From NCBI RefSeq assembly GCF_039545455.1, contig NZ_CP154467.1, forward strand, positions 2,164,501 through 2,228,500: a stretch of DNA of 64,000 bases, in the 5' to 3' direction. The notes below the pieces were generated by a model. It worked only from the letters and a program-made list of their open reading frames with translations. It did no database searches and was not told the DNA's origin. The DNA comes from Brucella sp. BE17 (GTDB lineage: Bacteria > Pseudomonadota > Alphaproteobacteria > Rhizobiales > Rhizobiaceae). Both the position numbers and the translations under genes were made by a program. Of the stretch, positions 1 to 10,554 are shown piece after piece (the stretch's first letter is position 1; each line of letters opens with the position of its first letter).

Positions 1-1
1 C

Positions 2-3000
2 GTCTTTGCGGTTTCTGACACCTATCAGGACCTGTTGGGCGAAGGCACGTTTACCGGCAAGGGTCTTTACGACATTGACGCCTTTGAGGCGGCGTTGAAA
101 AGTCGTGTGCCGGAAAACACGCTTCTCAGCCACGATCTGCTTGAAGGCGGTTATGCGCGTGCGGCTCTCGTCAGCGATGTCGAGGTAGTCGAGGATTATC
201 CGACCGGCTATAATGTCGATGTCTCGCGGCACCATCGCTGGGCGCGTGGCGACTGGCAGCTTCTGCCATGGTTGTTTTCCACCAGCCGCGGGGTGAGTGC
301 CACCACGCGCTGGAAGATGGTCGACAATCTGCGCCGCTCGCTCAATCCGATCCTGTGGATCGTTGCCGCTGTAATCGGCTGGACGGTTTTGCCGCTCGGA
401 CCTGCTGCTGTCTGGCAGGGCTTCCTGATCGTCAGTATGTTCGTGGCGCCGACTTTCGGCATTGTTACCAATCTCATTCCGCACAATATGGATTATTCCA
501 TCAAGGGTCATGTGCAATCGGTAATGACCGATATTGCGCTGGGTACTGCGGATGTGGCGCTGCGTACCACCTTCATTGCCCATTCGGCCTTCCTGATGGC
601 CGATGCCATTGCGCGCACGATCTATCGTCTGTTTGTCTCGCGCCGCGATCTTCTGGAATGGCGCACGGCGGCACAGGCCAAATCCTCGCCTGATACGCTG
701 CTGTTCTACTTTCAGCTCATGTGGCCCGCGCTTGCCATTGCTGGGCTTGCTATACTCTTCCCGCTTGCCGTCCAAAGTCCGGCTGCTCTCATTGCAGCTC
801 CCTTTGCGGTTATCTGGTTTGCTTCGCCCTTGATTGCATGGCTCGTTAGCCGATCGGCCAAGCCGCAGGACACGCTGGAGGTTCTCTCTTCCGACAAGGC
901 CGATTTGCGGCGCTATGCGCGGCGCACATGGCGCTATTTCGCCGAATTTACCAATGCGGAAAACAATCATCTGCCACCGGATAATTTCCAGGAAGACCCG
1001 GCACCCGTCGTCGCTCAACGCACCTCGCCCACCAATATCGGCGTCTATCTGCTGTCGGTGGTGGCTGCGCGTGATTTCGGCTGGATCGGTTTCGATGAAA
1101 CGCTCGAACGCGTGGATGAAACCATCAAAACACTTGATAGAATGGAGAAATACCAGGGCCATCTCTATAACTGGTATGAAACTCATACGCTGACGCCGCT
1201 GCGCCCGCTTTATGTCTCGGCGGTCGATAGCGGCAATCTTGCTGGTCATCTGGTGACGCTTTCCTCGGCTCTCGAAGAATGGGCGGAAGCGCCAAGCGTC
1301 TATTTGCAGGGTGACCTCGACGGTATTCTCGACGTTAATGACGTGCTTGAGGAAACAATCGCCAAAATCCCCGATGACCGTCGTATCCTGCGTCCCCTGC
1401 GCCGCCGGGTGGAAGAGCGTATTGCCAATTTCCGCCGCGCCGTGCGCACAATCAAGGAAGAGCCGGAAACCGCCTCATTCCGCACCATCAACCTGTCGCT
1501 GTTTGCCAATGACATCATGCGTCTGGTTGAGGAACTCGATAGCGAGATCGGTACACCCGCAAGTAGCGAAGCCCGCGTCTGGGCGCATACCCTGATCGAC
1601 ACCTGCAAGGCGCATACCGACGACGCCATTGGTGGCCGTGACACGGATCGATTGCGCGAACGTCTGCAAGACATGGCGACGCGCGCGCGTCAGCTTGCCT
1701 TCGATATGCAGTTCGGCTTCCTGGAGCGTAAGGAGCGCCGCCTGCTTTCCATCGGTTTCCGCGTGCAGGAAAACGAACTGGACGAAAGCTGCTACGATCT
1801 TCTGGCGTCTGAAGCGCGTCTGGCAAGCCTGTTTGCCATCGCCAAGGGCGATGTGCCGGTTGAGCATTGGTTCAAGCTTGGACGCCTTCTGGTTCCGGTC
1901 GGCTGGAAGGGCGCTCTGCTCTCCTGGTCCGGCTCAATGTTCGAATATCTGATGCCGCCACTGGTCATGTCCGAGCCGCTCGGCTCGCTTCTCGACCAGA
2001 CCAACAAGCTCGTCGTGCAGCGCCAGATCGATTATGCCACCTCGCGCGGTCTGCCATGGGGTATTTCGGAAGCTGCGTTCAACGCGCGTGACGCTTACAT
2101 GAACTACCAGTATTCTAATTTCGGCGTGCCTAATCTCGGTCTTCAGCGCGGCCTGTCGCGCAATGCCGTCATTGCGCCCTATGCGAGCTTGCTTGCCGCG
2201 CAATATCAGCCCGCAGCAGCGGTGGCCAATTTGAAGCGTCTGGAGAAGCTCGGCGCACTGGGCCGTTACGGTTTTCACGATTCGGTGGATTTCACGCCGT
2301 CGCGTGTGCGTGAGGGTGAAACCTGTGCTGTGGTTAAGAACTATTATGCCCACCATCACGGCATGGCGATCATCGCGGTCAACAATGTGATCTTTGAAGG
2401 CCGTATGCGCGAGCGTTTCCATTCCGATCCGGTGATCGAGGCAGCCGAGCTTCTGTTGCAGGAAAAGGCCCCGCGCGAAATCCCGATGATCTATGCCAAG
2501 ACGGAAAATCCGATGCGGGTGGATTCGGGCGATTTCGACGATGCGCCGATGCGTATCGTCGACAAGCCGTTCAAGGCCCCGCGCACCACGCATATGATGT
2601 CGAACGGCCAATACGCGCTGATGGTGACGGCCAATGGTTCGGGTTACAGCCGCTGGCACAATTGGGACATCACCCGCTTCCACGCCGATGCTTCGGAAGA
2701 CCTGCAAGGCACTTTCCTGTTTCTGCGCGACATGGAAAGCGGCTACTGGTGGTCGGCAACCGGCGAGCCGGTACGCAATGCGGAAGAAGAAACCAAGACC
2801 GTCTTCACCGAGGACAAGGCCGAATTCTACAAGACTGCTGGTGACATCAAGACAGTGATGGAAGTCATCGTTTCGTCGGAATGCGATGGCGAGGGCCGCA
2901 GGCTCGATATCATCAATACCTCTGCGCATGATCGCATGATCGAGGTAACGTCCTATGCCGAACTGGTTCTGACAGACAGCGACAGCGATGCCGCCCATCC

Positions 3001-6000
3001 GGCGTTTGCAAAAATGTTCGTCGAGACCGAAATTGCCGATAATGGCTCGACCATCTATGCCAAGCGGCGCAAGCGCGCGCCGTCCGACCCGGATGTCCAT
3101 GTCGCGCATTTTGTGGCCGATCTGACAGGTGCGGTGCGCGAGATCGAGGTTGAAACCGACCGCCGCGCCTTTATCGGACGTGGACGCTCACTTCGCAATG
3201 CGGTCGCCTTTGACGCGGATACGAAATTTACCGGCAGTCAGGGTTGCGTGCTCGATCCCATTGCCTCGGTACGGACCCGTGTGCGCGTGCCTGCGCACAA
3301 AAAGGTTAGTCTGGTTTTCTGGACCGTTGCAGGCGGTAGCCGTGATGCGGTGGAACATGCCGTGGCACTGCATCGCCACCCGGAAGCCTTTGCCCGCGAG
3401 TATTCGCTGTCATGGACGAGTTCTCAGGTGCAGCTCTACCATATCGGTATCAAGCCTGCGGAAGCAGCCGATTACCAGAAGGTTGCGGCACATCTCCTTT
3501 ACCCTGAACGCACTTTGCGCCAGCCGCCCGAGACCATCGCCAGTGGGCTCGGCAAACAGTCCGACCTGTGGCCGATGTCAATCTCGGGCGATTATCCGAT
3601 TTTCGCGCTGCGCATCGACAACGAGGCCGATCTCGAAGTGCTGCGCGGTGTGTTGCGGGCGCAGGAATATTGGCGCTCCAAGGGCCTCATCGTCGATGTG
3701 GTCGCCGTTAACGAACGCGCCTTTTCCTATGCGCAGGATACGCAGCGCGCCATCGACTGGCTTGCGGAAGGTTTCCGTGCCCGCGGTGGCGAGCAACCGC
3801 ATATCTTTGCGGTGCGCCATGACCAGATGAGTGAGGAAAGCTATAATACGCTGCTCGCCTCGGCGCGTATCGTCATGCATGCGCAGAACGGGTCGCTGGC
3901 AGAGCAATTGCGCCGCAGCGAGGAAATTACGGTCGATCTCGCGGCACGCGACGCAAGAACTGCGCTTATCGGCGAAAAAGAAGCGACCGCACCTGCCGTA
4001 CCCGCAGTGATCGAACGTGGTGGCCGGGAAGAGCGCCCCATCGTCGTTGCGCCCAAGCAGGTCAACCGACCTGCTCCATCCGGTGATGATCTGCAATTCT
4101 GGAACGGCTATGGCGGTTTTGCCGAGGATGGTGCTTATGTCGTGCGCGTCAATGGTCGCACGTCAACGCCACACCCATGGATCAATGTGATTGCTAATCC
4201 GGGCTTCGGTTTCCACGTCTCGGCTGAAGGCTCGGCCTTTACATGGGCGGGAAACAGCCGCGATTATCAAGTCACGCCATGGGCGAATGATCCGGTGACG
4301 AATCGTCCGGGCGAGGCGATCTATCTGCTTGACCGCGAAACGGGCCGCTCCTTTGCACCTACCGCCAATGTGTTGCGCGATGAGGCTGTCACCTATGAGG
4401 CGCGCCATGGCTATGGCTACAGCACTTTTGCCGCTCAGCATGGTGAACTGGCGCTGGAATTGACACATATCGTGGATGCGGAAAAGCCGGTGCGCCTGTC
4501 ACAACTGACAGTGACCAACAAGGGTCGCTCCAAGCGCAAGCTGCGCGCTTATGGTTATGTCGAATGGGTGCTCGGTAATGCTCGGGCCAAAAACGTTCCG
4601 TTCATCGTGCCGTCACAGGATGCGGAAACGGGGGCGCTTTTTGCCTCCAATCCCCATCATCCCGACAAAGCGGGCGAGGTCGCCTTTTATGCGGCAAGCC
4701 AAATGCCGCAGTCCGTCACAGCGGACCGTAGCGAGTTCATCGGTTCGACCGGCTCGGTGGACAGGCCCGAAGTGGTGCTGTCCGGCAAGGCGCTCTCCGG
4801 TACTGTGGAAGCGGGCCGCGATCCCTGCGCGGCACTGGCTGTCGATATCGAAGTCGGCCCCGGTGAAAGCCGCGAAATCGTCTTCCTTATGGGCAATGCC
4901 GATGGTAGTGACGCTGCAAAGGCGTTGATTGCGCAAGCAAAGGCTGCGCCTTTCAATGACAAGCTGATGGCTGCAAAAGCGCAGTGGGAGACCACCTTCA
5001 ACAGTGTACAGGTGAAAACGCCCGATCCGGCTTTCGACCTTCTGGTCAATGGCTGGCTGCCCTATCAGGCGATCGCCTGCCGCATCTATGCGCGCGCGGC
5101 GTTCTATCAGGCAAGTGGTGCCTTCGGCTTCCGCGACCAGTTACAGGATACGCTGTCGCTGCTGCTGCTCGATCCGTCGCTGGCGCGGGCGCAAATTCTG
5201 AATGCCGCCTCGCGTCAGTTCCCTGAAGGCGATGTGCAGCATTGGTGGTTGCCTGCCACGGGCGCCGGGGTGCGTACGCTGATCTCCGACGATGTGGTGT
5301 GGCTTGGTTACGGCACCTCGCTTTATGTCGAGACGACCGGCGATAAATCCATCCTCGACGAGAGCCTGCCTTTCCTGAAAGGTCGTATGCTCAACGAGGG
5401 TGAACATGACGCCTTCTATGAGCCGGAAATCTCTGAGCAAACAGCAAGCCTTTATGAGCATTGCGCCATTGCACTCGATCTGGCGATAAAGCGCACCGGC
5501 AAGCACGGATTGCCGCTCATTCTCGGCGGCGACTGGAACGACGGTATGAACCTTGTCGGTGTCAAGGGCGAGGGCGAGAGCGTATGGCTCGGTTGGTTCC
5601 TTGCCTATACGCTAAAGCAGTTCATTCCGATTGCCGAATCCCGTAAGGATATGGCGCGCGCCAATGCATGGAGGCTGCATGTCGAAAGCTTGACCCAGGC
5701 GCTCGACCGCGATGGATGGGATGGCGAATGGTATCGTCGTGGCTTCTACGACAATGGAGCACCGCTCGGCTCTAAAGACAGCGATGAATGCCAGATTGAT
5801 GCTATCGCGCAATCTTGGAGCGTGCTTTCCGGCGTCGCCGATCCCAAACGCGCAGAACAGGCAATGCGCTCGCTCGAAAGCCATCTGCTTGATGATGAGG
5901 GCGAATTGCTGCGCCTCTTCACACCGCCTTTCGACAAGACAGAGCAGGAACCCGGTTACATCAAGGGCTATCCGGCCGGCGTGCGCGAAAATGGCGGTCA

Positions 6001-6484
6001 GTACACCCATGGTGCGACATGGGCCATTCTGGCACTTGCCCGCATGGGCAAGGCGGCGGAGGCGTGGCGTCTGTTCTCGCTGTTCAGTCCTGTGAGCCAT
6101 GGCCGCAACCCGGATGTCTACCGTGTCGAACCTTACGTGATCGCAGCCGACATCTATTCGGTTGAGCCGCGACGCGGGCAGGGCGGCTGGACCTGGTATA
6201 CAGGTTCGGCGGGCTGGTTCTACCGCGTTGCGACCGAAGGCATTTTGGGCGTGACCCGACGCGGCGACCGGCTGCATTTCAACCCGGCCTTGCCGCCGGA
6301 GTGGGACGGCTACGAGGCCGATTTGTGCTTTGGCGATGCGCTTTATCACGTCAAGGTGGTGATGGGTGCCCAGTCTGCGGTGGTCAAGCTAGATGGCCGC
6401 AAACTCGCCAACCCCGAGGAGGGGGTGGAGATCAAGGCGGACGGCGAACATGAAATCGTCGTGGAGCTTCCCAAACAGTCATGA
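2..6484 (+). CDS. cgs: Cyclic beta-1,2-glucan synthase, 3' part (5' end outside window)
   Basis: The reading frame is open from base 2, so the gene starts upstream. About 2,160 residues are visible of a family that is usually 2,800-2,900 long. The enzyme sits in the inner membrane and makes the periplasmic cyclic glucan needed for osmotic adaptation and, in Brucella, for host-cell infection. The first visible part is the end of the GT84 glycosyltransferase domain, with an RHHRW motif near bases 223-240, followed by several hydrophobic membrane segments (bases about 340-860). A glycoamylase-like region follows, with GLPWGISEAAF near base 2050. The C-terminal half is a GH94 phosphorylase-like domain with GGDWNDGMN at 5527-5550, thought to set ring size. 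A clear terminator follows the stop. Family identity is confident. The internal TTG at base 35 is not the start. Confidence 0.95.
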   Translation, partial: VFAVSDTYQDLLGEGTFTGKGLYDIDAFEAALKSRVPENTLLSHDLLEGGYARAALVSDVEVVEDYPTGYNVDVSRHHRWARGDWQLLPWLFSTSRGVSATTRWKMVDNLRRSLNPILWIVAAVIGWTVLPLGPAAVWQGFLIVSMFVAPTFGIVTNLIPHNMDYSIKGHVQSVMTDIALGTADVALRTTFIAHSAFLMADAIARTIYRLFVSRRDLLEWRTAAQAKSSPDTLLFYFQLMWPALAIAGLAILFPLAVQSPAALIAAPFAVIWFASPLIAWLVSRSAKPQDTLEVLSSDKADLRRYARRTWRYFAEFTNAENNHLPPDNFQEDPAPVVAQRTSPTNIGVYLLSVVAARDFGWIGFDETLERVDETIKTLDRMEKYQGHLYNWYETHTLTPLRPLYVSAVDSGNLAGHLVTLSSALEEWAEAPSVYLQGDLDGILDVNDVLEETIAKIPDDRRILRPLRRRVEERIANFRRAVRTIKEEPETASFRTINLSLFANDIMRLVEELDSEIGTPASSEARVWAHTLIDTCKAHTDDAIGGRDTDRLRERLQDMATRARQLAFDMQFGFLERKERRLLSIGFRVQENELDESCYDLLASEARLASLFAIAKGDVPVEHWFKLGRLLVPVGWKGALLSWSGSMFEYLMPPLVMSEPLGSLLDQTNKLVVQRQIDYATSRGLPWGISEAAFNARDAYMNYQYSNFGVPNLGLQRGLSRNAVIAPYASLLAAQYQPAAAVANLKRLEKLGALGRYGFHDSVDFTPSRVREGETCAVVKNYYAHHHGMAIIAVNNVIFEGRMRERFHSDPVIEAAELLLQEKAPREIPMIYAKTENPMRVDSGDFDDAPMRIVDKPFKAPRTTHMMSNGQYALMVTANGSGYSRWHNWDITRFHADASEDLQGTFLFLRDMESGYWWSATGEPVRNAEEETKTVFTEDKAEFYKTAGDIKTVMEVIVSSECDGEGRRLDIINTSAHDRMIEVTSYAELVLTDSDSDAAHPAFAKMFVETEIADNGSTIYAKRRKRAPSDPDVHVAHFVADLTGAVREIEVETDRRAFIGRGRSLRNAVAFDADTKFTGSQGCVLDPIASVRTRVRVPAHKKVSLVFWTVAGGSRDAVEHAVALHRHPEAFAREYSLSWTSSQVQLYHIGIKPAEAADYQKVAAHLLYPERTLRQPPETIASGLGKQSDLWPMSISGDYPIFALRIDNEADLEVLRGVLRAQEYWRSKGLIVDVVAVNERAFSYAQDTQRAIDWLAEGFRARGGEQPHIFAVRHDQMSEESYNTLLASARIVMHAQNGSLAEQLRRSEEITVDLAARDARTALIGEKEATAPAVPAVIERGGREERPIVVAPKQVNRPAPSGDDLQFWNGYGGFAEDGAYVVRVNGRTSTPHPWINVIANPGFGFHVSAEGSAFTWAGNSRDYQVTPWANDPVTNRPGEAIYLLDRETGRSFAPTANVLRDEAVTYEARHGYGYSTFAAQHGELALELTHIVDAEKPVRLSQLTVTNKGRSKRKLRAYGYVEWVLGNARAKNVPFIVPSQDAETGALFASNPHHPDKAGEVAFYAASQMPQSVTADRSEFIGSTGSVDRPEVVLSGKALSGTVEAGRDPCAALAVDIEVGPGESREIVFLMGNADGSDAAKALIAQAKAAPFNDKLMAAKAQWETTFNSVQVKTPDPAFDLLVNGWLPYQAIACRIYARAAFYQASGAFGFRDQLQDTLSLLLLDPSLARAQILNAASRQFPEGDVQHWWLPATGAGVRTLISDDVVWLGYGTSLYVETTGDKSILDESLPFLKGRMLNEGEHDAFYEPEISEQTASLYEHCAIALDLAIKRTGKHGLPLILGGDWNDGMNLVGVKGEGESVWLGWFLAYTLKQFIPIAESRKDMARANAWRLHVESLTQALDRDGWDGEWYRRGFYDNGAPLGSKDSDECQIDAIAQSWSVLSGVADPKRAEQAMRSLESHLLDDEGELLRLFTPPFDKTEQEPGYIKGYPAGVRENGGQYTHGATWAILALARMGKAAEAWRLFSLFSPVSHGRNPDVYRVEPYVIAADIYSVEPRRGQGGWTWYTGSAGWFYRVATEGILGVTRRGDRLHFNPALPPEWDGYEADLCFGDALYHVKVVMGAQSAVVKLDGRKLANPEEGVEIKADGEHEIVVELPKQS

Positions 6485-6493
6485 AATGATTAG

Positions 6494-6521
6494 AAAGGCG
6501 GGTGAAAACCCGCCTTTTTCT
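6494..6521 (+). terminator. Rho-independent terminator after cgs
   Basis: A perfect stem AAAGGCGGGT / ACCCGCCTTT with a GAAA loop is followed by a T-rich tract. It lies 10 bases after the cgs stop and before pncB. Confidence 0.85.
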
Positions 6522-6562
6522 TTGCCGCGCATATGCGGCATATTCATGCAATGGAGGCCGTG

Positions 6563-7867
6563 ATGGCCAAGACCGATATCGCGCGGCGCGTCTATAATCA
6601 TGCCTGGAAGCTCGATCCTATCGTGCGCAGCCTGCTGGATACGGATTTCTATAAGCTTTTAATGCTGCAGATGATCTGGGGGCTTTATCCGAAGGTCGAT
6701 GCCACGTTTTCGCTGATCAACCGCACCACTTCGGTGCGTCTCGCCGACGAGATCGACGAGGGCGAATTGCGGGCGCAGCTCGATCATGCCCGCACATTGC
6801 GTTTTACCAAGAAGGAAATGATCTGGCTGGCCGGCAACAGTTTTTATGGCCGCAAGCAGATTTTCCAGCCGGAATTCTTGAACTGGCTGCATGATTTCCA
6901 ACTGCCTGAGTATGAGCTGCACCGCCGCGACGGCCAATATGAATTGCTTTTTCATGGCCGCTGGTCGCATACCACCATGTGGGAAATACCGGCGCTGGCC
7001 ATCATCAACGAGCTGCGTTCGCGTGCGGCGATGAAGAGCCTCGGACCGTTCTCGCTCGATGTACTCTATGCCCGTGCCAAGGCCAAGATGTGGAGCAAGG
7101 TCGAACGTCTGCGTGAATTGCCGGACCTCAAGATTTCGGATTTTGGCACCCGCCGCCGCCATTCCTTCCTGTGGCAGCGCTGGTGCGTGGAGGCCTTGAA
7201 GGAAGGCATCGGATCGGCTTTTACCGGAACAAGCAATGTCCTGCTTGCTATGGATACGGATGTTGAAGCGCTCGGCACCAATGCGCATGAATTACCTATG
7301 GTTCTGGCAGCCCTTGCCAATACCGATGAGGAATTGCGCACAGCGCCCTATCGCGTACTGCAGGACTGGAATCGCTATTATGGCGGCAATCTTTTGATCG
7401 TTTTACCCGATGCCTTCGGCACGGCGGCGTTTTTGCGTGAGGCACCTGACTGGATTGCCGACTGGACGGGTTTCCGCCCCGATAGCGCCCCGCCGATCGA
7501 GGGCGGCGAGCGCATCATCGAGTGGTGGAAAGCGCATGGCAAGGACCCGCGTGAGAAGTTGCTGATCTTTTCCGATGCGCTGGATGTCGACACGATCGAA
7601 CAGACTTATCGCCATTTTGACGGACGTGTGCGCATGAGTTTTGGTTGGGGTACCAACCTGACCAACGATTTTGTCGGCTGTGCGCCAACGACCATTCAGG
7701 GCTTGAAGGCCATTTCGCTTGTCTGCAAGGTGACGGACGCCAATGGACGCCCCGCGGTCAAACTCTCGGACAATCCGCAGAAGGCCACAGGCGACCCGAA
7801 GGAAGTCGCGCGGTATCTTAAATTTTTTGGCAATGACGAGCGGGTGGACCAGATCGTCAAGGTGTGA
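6563..7867 (+). CDS. pncB: Nicotinate phosphoribosyltransferase
   Basis: Converts nicotinate and PRPP to nicotinate mononucleotide, the entry step of the Preiss-Handler NAD salvage pathway, in the cytoplasm. The 434-residue product matches the bacterial PncB family throughout, including the substrate-binding [19 protein letters not shown] N-terminus ([12 protein letters not shown]) and the GTNAHELPM segment near residue 238 that holds the conserved histidine. I chose the ATG at 6563 because GGAGG lies six bases upstream. An in-frame ATG at 6533 has no ribosome-binding site and would add ten residues of atypical sequence. The gene is separated from cgs by a terminator and converges with the PhzF gene, whose stop is only five bases away. 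Confidence 0.95.
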   Translation: MAKTDIARRVYNHAWKLDPIVRSLLDTDFYKLLMLQMIWGLYPKVDATFSLINRTTSVRLADEIDEGELRAQLDHARTLRFTKKEMIWLAGNSFYGRKQIFQPEFLNWLHDFQLPEYELHRRDGQYELLFHGRWSHTTMWEIPALAIINELRSRAAMKSLGPFSLDVLYARAKAKMWSKVERLRELPDLKISDFGTRRRHSFLWQRWCVEALKEGIGSAFTGTSNVLLAMDTDVEALGTNAHELPMVLAALANTDEELRTAPYRVLQDWNRYYGGNLLIVLPDAFGTAAFLREAPDWIADWTGFRPDSAPPIEGGERIIEWWKAHGKDPREKLLIFSDALDVDTIEQTYRHFDGRVRMSFGWGTNLTNDFVGCAPTTIQGLKAISLVCKVTDANGRPAVKLSDNPQKATGDPKEVARYLKFFGNDERVDQIVKV

Positions 7868-7872
7868 CAGGC

Positions 7873-8715
7873 CTATTCCATTAATCTTGCCGTGCCCGAA
7901 ATACGGATGGAGCCGCCGCGCACCGTGCCGATTGTGGCGCGCAGATGCGAGGGGCTACCCATATCCTCGCCTTGCAGGACTTCGATCGAGCCTTGATGCG
8001 GCCAGCCAAGATCGCGCAGGTAGGCTGCAAAAGCTGCGGTCGAAGCGCCAGTTGCCGGGTCTTCATAGACACCACCAGCCGCAAAGGCATTACGGCTGTG
8101 GAAGCGCTGCGGTGTTTGCGCATGAACGAGCAGAATAGTTGTCCAACCCTGCCGTTGCATCAGCTTTCGTCCGCGCGCCATATCATATTGCATGGCGGCG
8201 AGTTTCTCGCGGGAACCAAGCGCAAGTACGATATGATCCGCACCCCCATGGATGATCGCAGGTGGAATTTTCGGGTCGAGATCATCTTGATCATAGCCGA
8301 ACAGCGCCAGCGCCTGTTCCGTTTCTTGGACATTTGCCGCACGGTTGCGCGTTGGCGGCGATTGCAGGCTAGCGGCAAACAGATCGCCTTCCTTGCGGCC
8401 TTCCACGCTGATAGAGGCATTGTTGATATTAAGTGCAAAGCGCCCATCGCCCTCGCGCATGGCAAGGGCTGCGCCAAGTGCAATGGTGGCATGGCCGCAG
8501 AAAGGCACTTCCATTTGCGGCGCGAAATAGCGCACCCGCCAGGCATTCCCATCGGGCATAGCGAAGGCGGTTTCCGAAAAGCCGACGTCTGCGGCGATCT
8601 TCTGCATCTGCGCAGGTGCAGGCAATTGTTCGGCAATCAGCACGCCGGCAGGATTCCCGCCCTGATCACCTTGAGAGAAGGCGGCAATGCGCAGGACTGT
8701 TGACGGATCAGCCAT
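7873..8715 (-). CDS. PhzF-family isomerase/epimerase-like protein
   Basis: A 280-residue protein of the PhzF/diaminopimelate-epimerase-fold family. It shows the family hallmarks GNPAGV near residue 17, GFSETAFAMP near residue 46 with the likely catalytic glutamate, and FCGHATIALG near residue 71, plus the second-domain EDPATGASTAAFAAYL motif. PhzF proteins isomerise small amino-acid-like substrates, but most genomic members, including this one, are not linked to phenazine synthesis, and no other phenazine gene is nearby. The substrate is unknown. The start ATG lies five bases after the stop of the upstream sugar kinase gene, so the two are probably co-transcribed from the minus strand. Confidence 0.85.
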   Translation of the reverse strand: MADPSTVLRIAAFSQGDQGGNPAGVLIAEQLPAPAQMQKIAADVGFSETAFAMPDGNAWRVRYFAPQMEVPFCGHATIALGAALAMREGDGRFALNINNASISVEGRKEGDLFAASLQSPPTRNRAANVQETEQALALFGYDQDDLDPKIPPAIIHGGADHIVLALGSREKLAAMQYDMARGRKLMQRQGWTTILLVHAQTPQRFHSRNAFAAGGVYEDPATGASTAAFAAYLRDLGWPHQGSIEVLQGEDMGSPSHLRATIGTVRGGSIRISGTARLME

Positions 8716-8719
8716 GGCA

Positions 8720-9646
8720 TCAGTCCTTCATCTCGGTGGCCCAAGGGGGATTTGCACCGGCGCGTGACACAGTGACGGCGGCTGCACGCACGCCAAGGGC
8801 TACGGCTGCATGAATCTGGTCGTCATCAAGCGCGGCGATGGCTTGTTTCGTCAGAAGCCCTTGCACATTAAGGCTTGCGAGAATCCCGGCATTGACCGTA
8901 TCGCCCGCGCCTACCGTATCGGCAACATCGACCTTCACGCCCGGCACACTGACCTTCGCTCTCGCCGTATAGGCGTCGGCACCATGCGCGCCCTTTGTGA
9001 TGACGATGAGTTTAGGGCCGAGCTTCAGCCACCTGGAAGCGATTTCCGCATGTGTTCCGCTTTCGCCGAACCAGTCGAGGTCTTCGTCCGAGAGTTTGAC
9101 GATATCAGCCAGCGCAATCATCCGCTTCATACGAGCAAGATGCGCTTCGCGGTTCGTGACAAAGCTCGTCCGGATATTGGGATCGAGGAACATAACCCGT
9201 TTTGCAGCCTCGCGCGTCATCAGCGCTTCATAGACGCTGCCGCAGGGTTCAGAAATCAGGCTGATACAGCCAAACAGCATGGCCTTGATGCTATCATCGA
9301 TCAGCGGGATATCGCTCTGTGAAAGCATGCGCAAGGCGGTATTCTCATCATAGAAGGCATAACGCGCCTGCCCATCCACCAGTCGCACGAAGGCGAGCGT
9401 CGTCGGGCGGTCGGATATAGCCGAGTAGGAATAATCGACATGGGAGCGCTTGAGCGTTTCGCGCAGGATCTGGCCGAAAAAATCCGATGACAGCCCGGAG
9501 AAAAACCCCGTTGAAACGCCAAGCCGTCCCAAGGCAATCGAGGTGTTGAAGACCGAACCGCCAGCCACCGGCATGAAGGTGCTTTCACCTGCCGAAGTCT
9601 CTCTTGGCAGCATGTCTATCAGGGCTTCACCGCAACAAAGAATCAT
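8720..9646 (-). CDS. PfkB-family sugar kinase, probable fructokinase
   Basis: A 308-residue ribokinase/PfkB-type kinase that uses ATP to phosphorylate a sugar. The N-terminus reads CCGEALIDMLP and is followed by the GGSVFNTSIALGRLG substrate-binding stretch. The C-terminal DTVGAGDTVNAG motif carries the anion hole and catalytic aspartate. The overall pattern is closest to fructokinases, but the sequence alone does not settle the sugar. It is immediately upstream of the PhzF-like gene with almost no gap. Confidence 0.85.
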   Translation of the reverse strand: MILCCGEALIDMLPRETSAGESTFMPVAGGSVFNTSIALGRLGVSTGFFSGLSSDFFGQILRETLKRSHVDYSYSAISDRPTTLAFVRLVDGQARYAFYDENTALRMLSQSDIPLIDDSIKAMLFGCISLISEPCGSVYEALMTREAAKRVMFLDPNIRTSFVTNREAHLARMKRMIALADIVKLSDEDLDWFGESGTHAEIASRWLKLGPKLIVITKGAHGADAYTARAKVSVPGVKVDVADTVGAGDTVNAGILASLNVQGLLTKQAIAALDDDQIHAAVALGVRAAAVTVSRAGANPPWATEMKD

Positions 9647-9702
9647 GGTTCAACTCATTTGAATGAAAATAAGGGGGCTAAATCGATTGAAACAGGTAAA
9701 GC

Positions 9703-9734
9703 AAAAAGCGCGGCGCATTTCAATGGCCGCGCTT
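9703..9734 (-). terminator. Terminator after the short-chain dehydrogenase gene
   Basis: Perfect 9-base arms AAGCGCGGC / GCCGCGCTT around an 11-base loop. On the minus strand the stem is followed by TTTTT, and it lies 10 bases past the stop of the minus-strand dehydrogenase. Confidence 0.8.
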
Positions 9735-9744
9735 ATATGTTGTT

Positions 9745-10542
9745 TCAGACGTGCTGGCCGCCATTGATGTGAATTTCCGAGCCTGTGACATAGGACGAGG
9801 CTTCGGTGCACAGGAAATAGATGGTTTCGGCCACTTCCGAGGTTTTGCCAAGACGACGCAGCGGCAATTGTTCGACCATTTTTTCCGTGCCCGGCGAGAG
9901 GATCGCTGTATCGATCTCGCCCGGAGCGATGGCGTTGACGCGAATGCCATAGGGGCCGAAATCCGAGGCCATTTCGCGGGTCAGCGACGCGAGCGCCGCC
10001 TTGGAGGTGGCGTAAGCCGTGCCCGCAAAAGGATGCACGCGGCTTCCTGCAATCGATGTCACATTGACCACCGAGCCTTGCGCTGCTTCCAGTTCCTTGA
10101 AAAGCCCACGTGCGAGCATGATCGGGGCCATGAAATTGACCTGAAACACGTCACGCCAGACCGACATCGGTGTTTCAAGCGAGTTGAGGCGCTTGCTGCC
10201 TTCCGCCTTTGGCGAGATGCCCGCATTATTGACGAGCGCATGCAGCTTGCTGCCGTTGGCTTCGAGCCTGCGGCGGATTTCCGCGATGGCCTTGCCGATA
10301 TCTTCCTGATCCGCGAGATCGACTTTGATGTGATCTTCCGGGCCTGCGGGCCACGGGCAATTTTCAGCAAAATCCTGCCTTGAACAGGTGATGACGCGCC
10401 AGCCCGCACGCGAAAAACGTTTGACCGTAGCGTGTCCGATGCCGCGGCTGGCGCCGGTCAGCACGAGCGTCTTGCGCTCGGTATCTGCCGCGCCCGATGC
10501 GGTTCTGTTTGTTGCTTCGTCTGATTTGCTATGCTGGCTCAT
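9745..10542 (-). CDS. Short-chain dehydrogenase/reductase (SDR)
   Basis: A 265-residue classical SDR oxidoreductase. Visible motifs are the TGASRGIGHA dinucleotide-binding glycine motif near residue 30, NNAG near residue 106, a conserved serine in NVTSIAG, and the catalytic YATSK. The C-terminal PGEIDTAIL stretch is also typical. The substrate is not predictable. I chose ATG at 10542 because a GAGG box lies seven bases upstream. The in-frame TTG at 10548 sits on top of that box. A long inverted repeat (10555-10598) would fold immediately in front of the ribosome-binding site in the mRNA. The gene is followed by a terminator and so is probably monocistronic. Confidence 0.88.
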   Translation of the reverse strand: MSQHSKSDEATNRTASGAADTERKTLVLTGASRGIGHATVKRFSRAGWRVITCSRQDFAENCPWPAGPEDHIKVDLADQEDIGKAIAEIRRRLEANGSKLHALVNNAGISPKAEGSKRLNSLETPMSVWRDVFQVNFMAPIMLARGLFKELEAAQGSVVNVTSIAGSRVHPFAGTAYATSKAALASLTREMASDFGPYGIRVNAIAPGEIDTAILSPGTEKMVEQLPLRRLGKTSEVAETIYFLCTEASSYVTGSEIHINGGQHV

Positions 10543-10554
10543 GCTCAAACCTCA

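Noticed and set aside
1934..3109. A 391-codon minus-strand open frame within cgs
   Set aside because: Antisense shadow of the cyclic glucan synthase, rich in His/Arg without any family motif or ribosome-binding site.
7945..8703. A 252-codon frame antisense to the PhzF-like gene
   Set aside because: Shadow of a gene with clear family motifs on the opposite strand.
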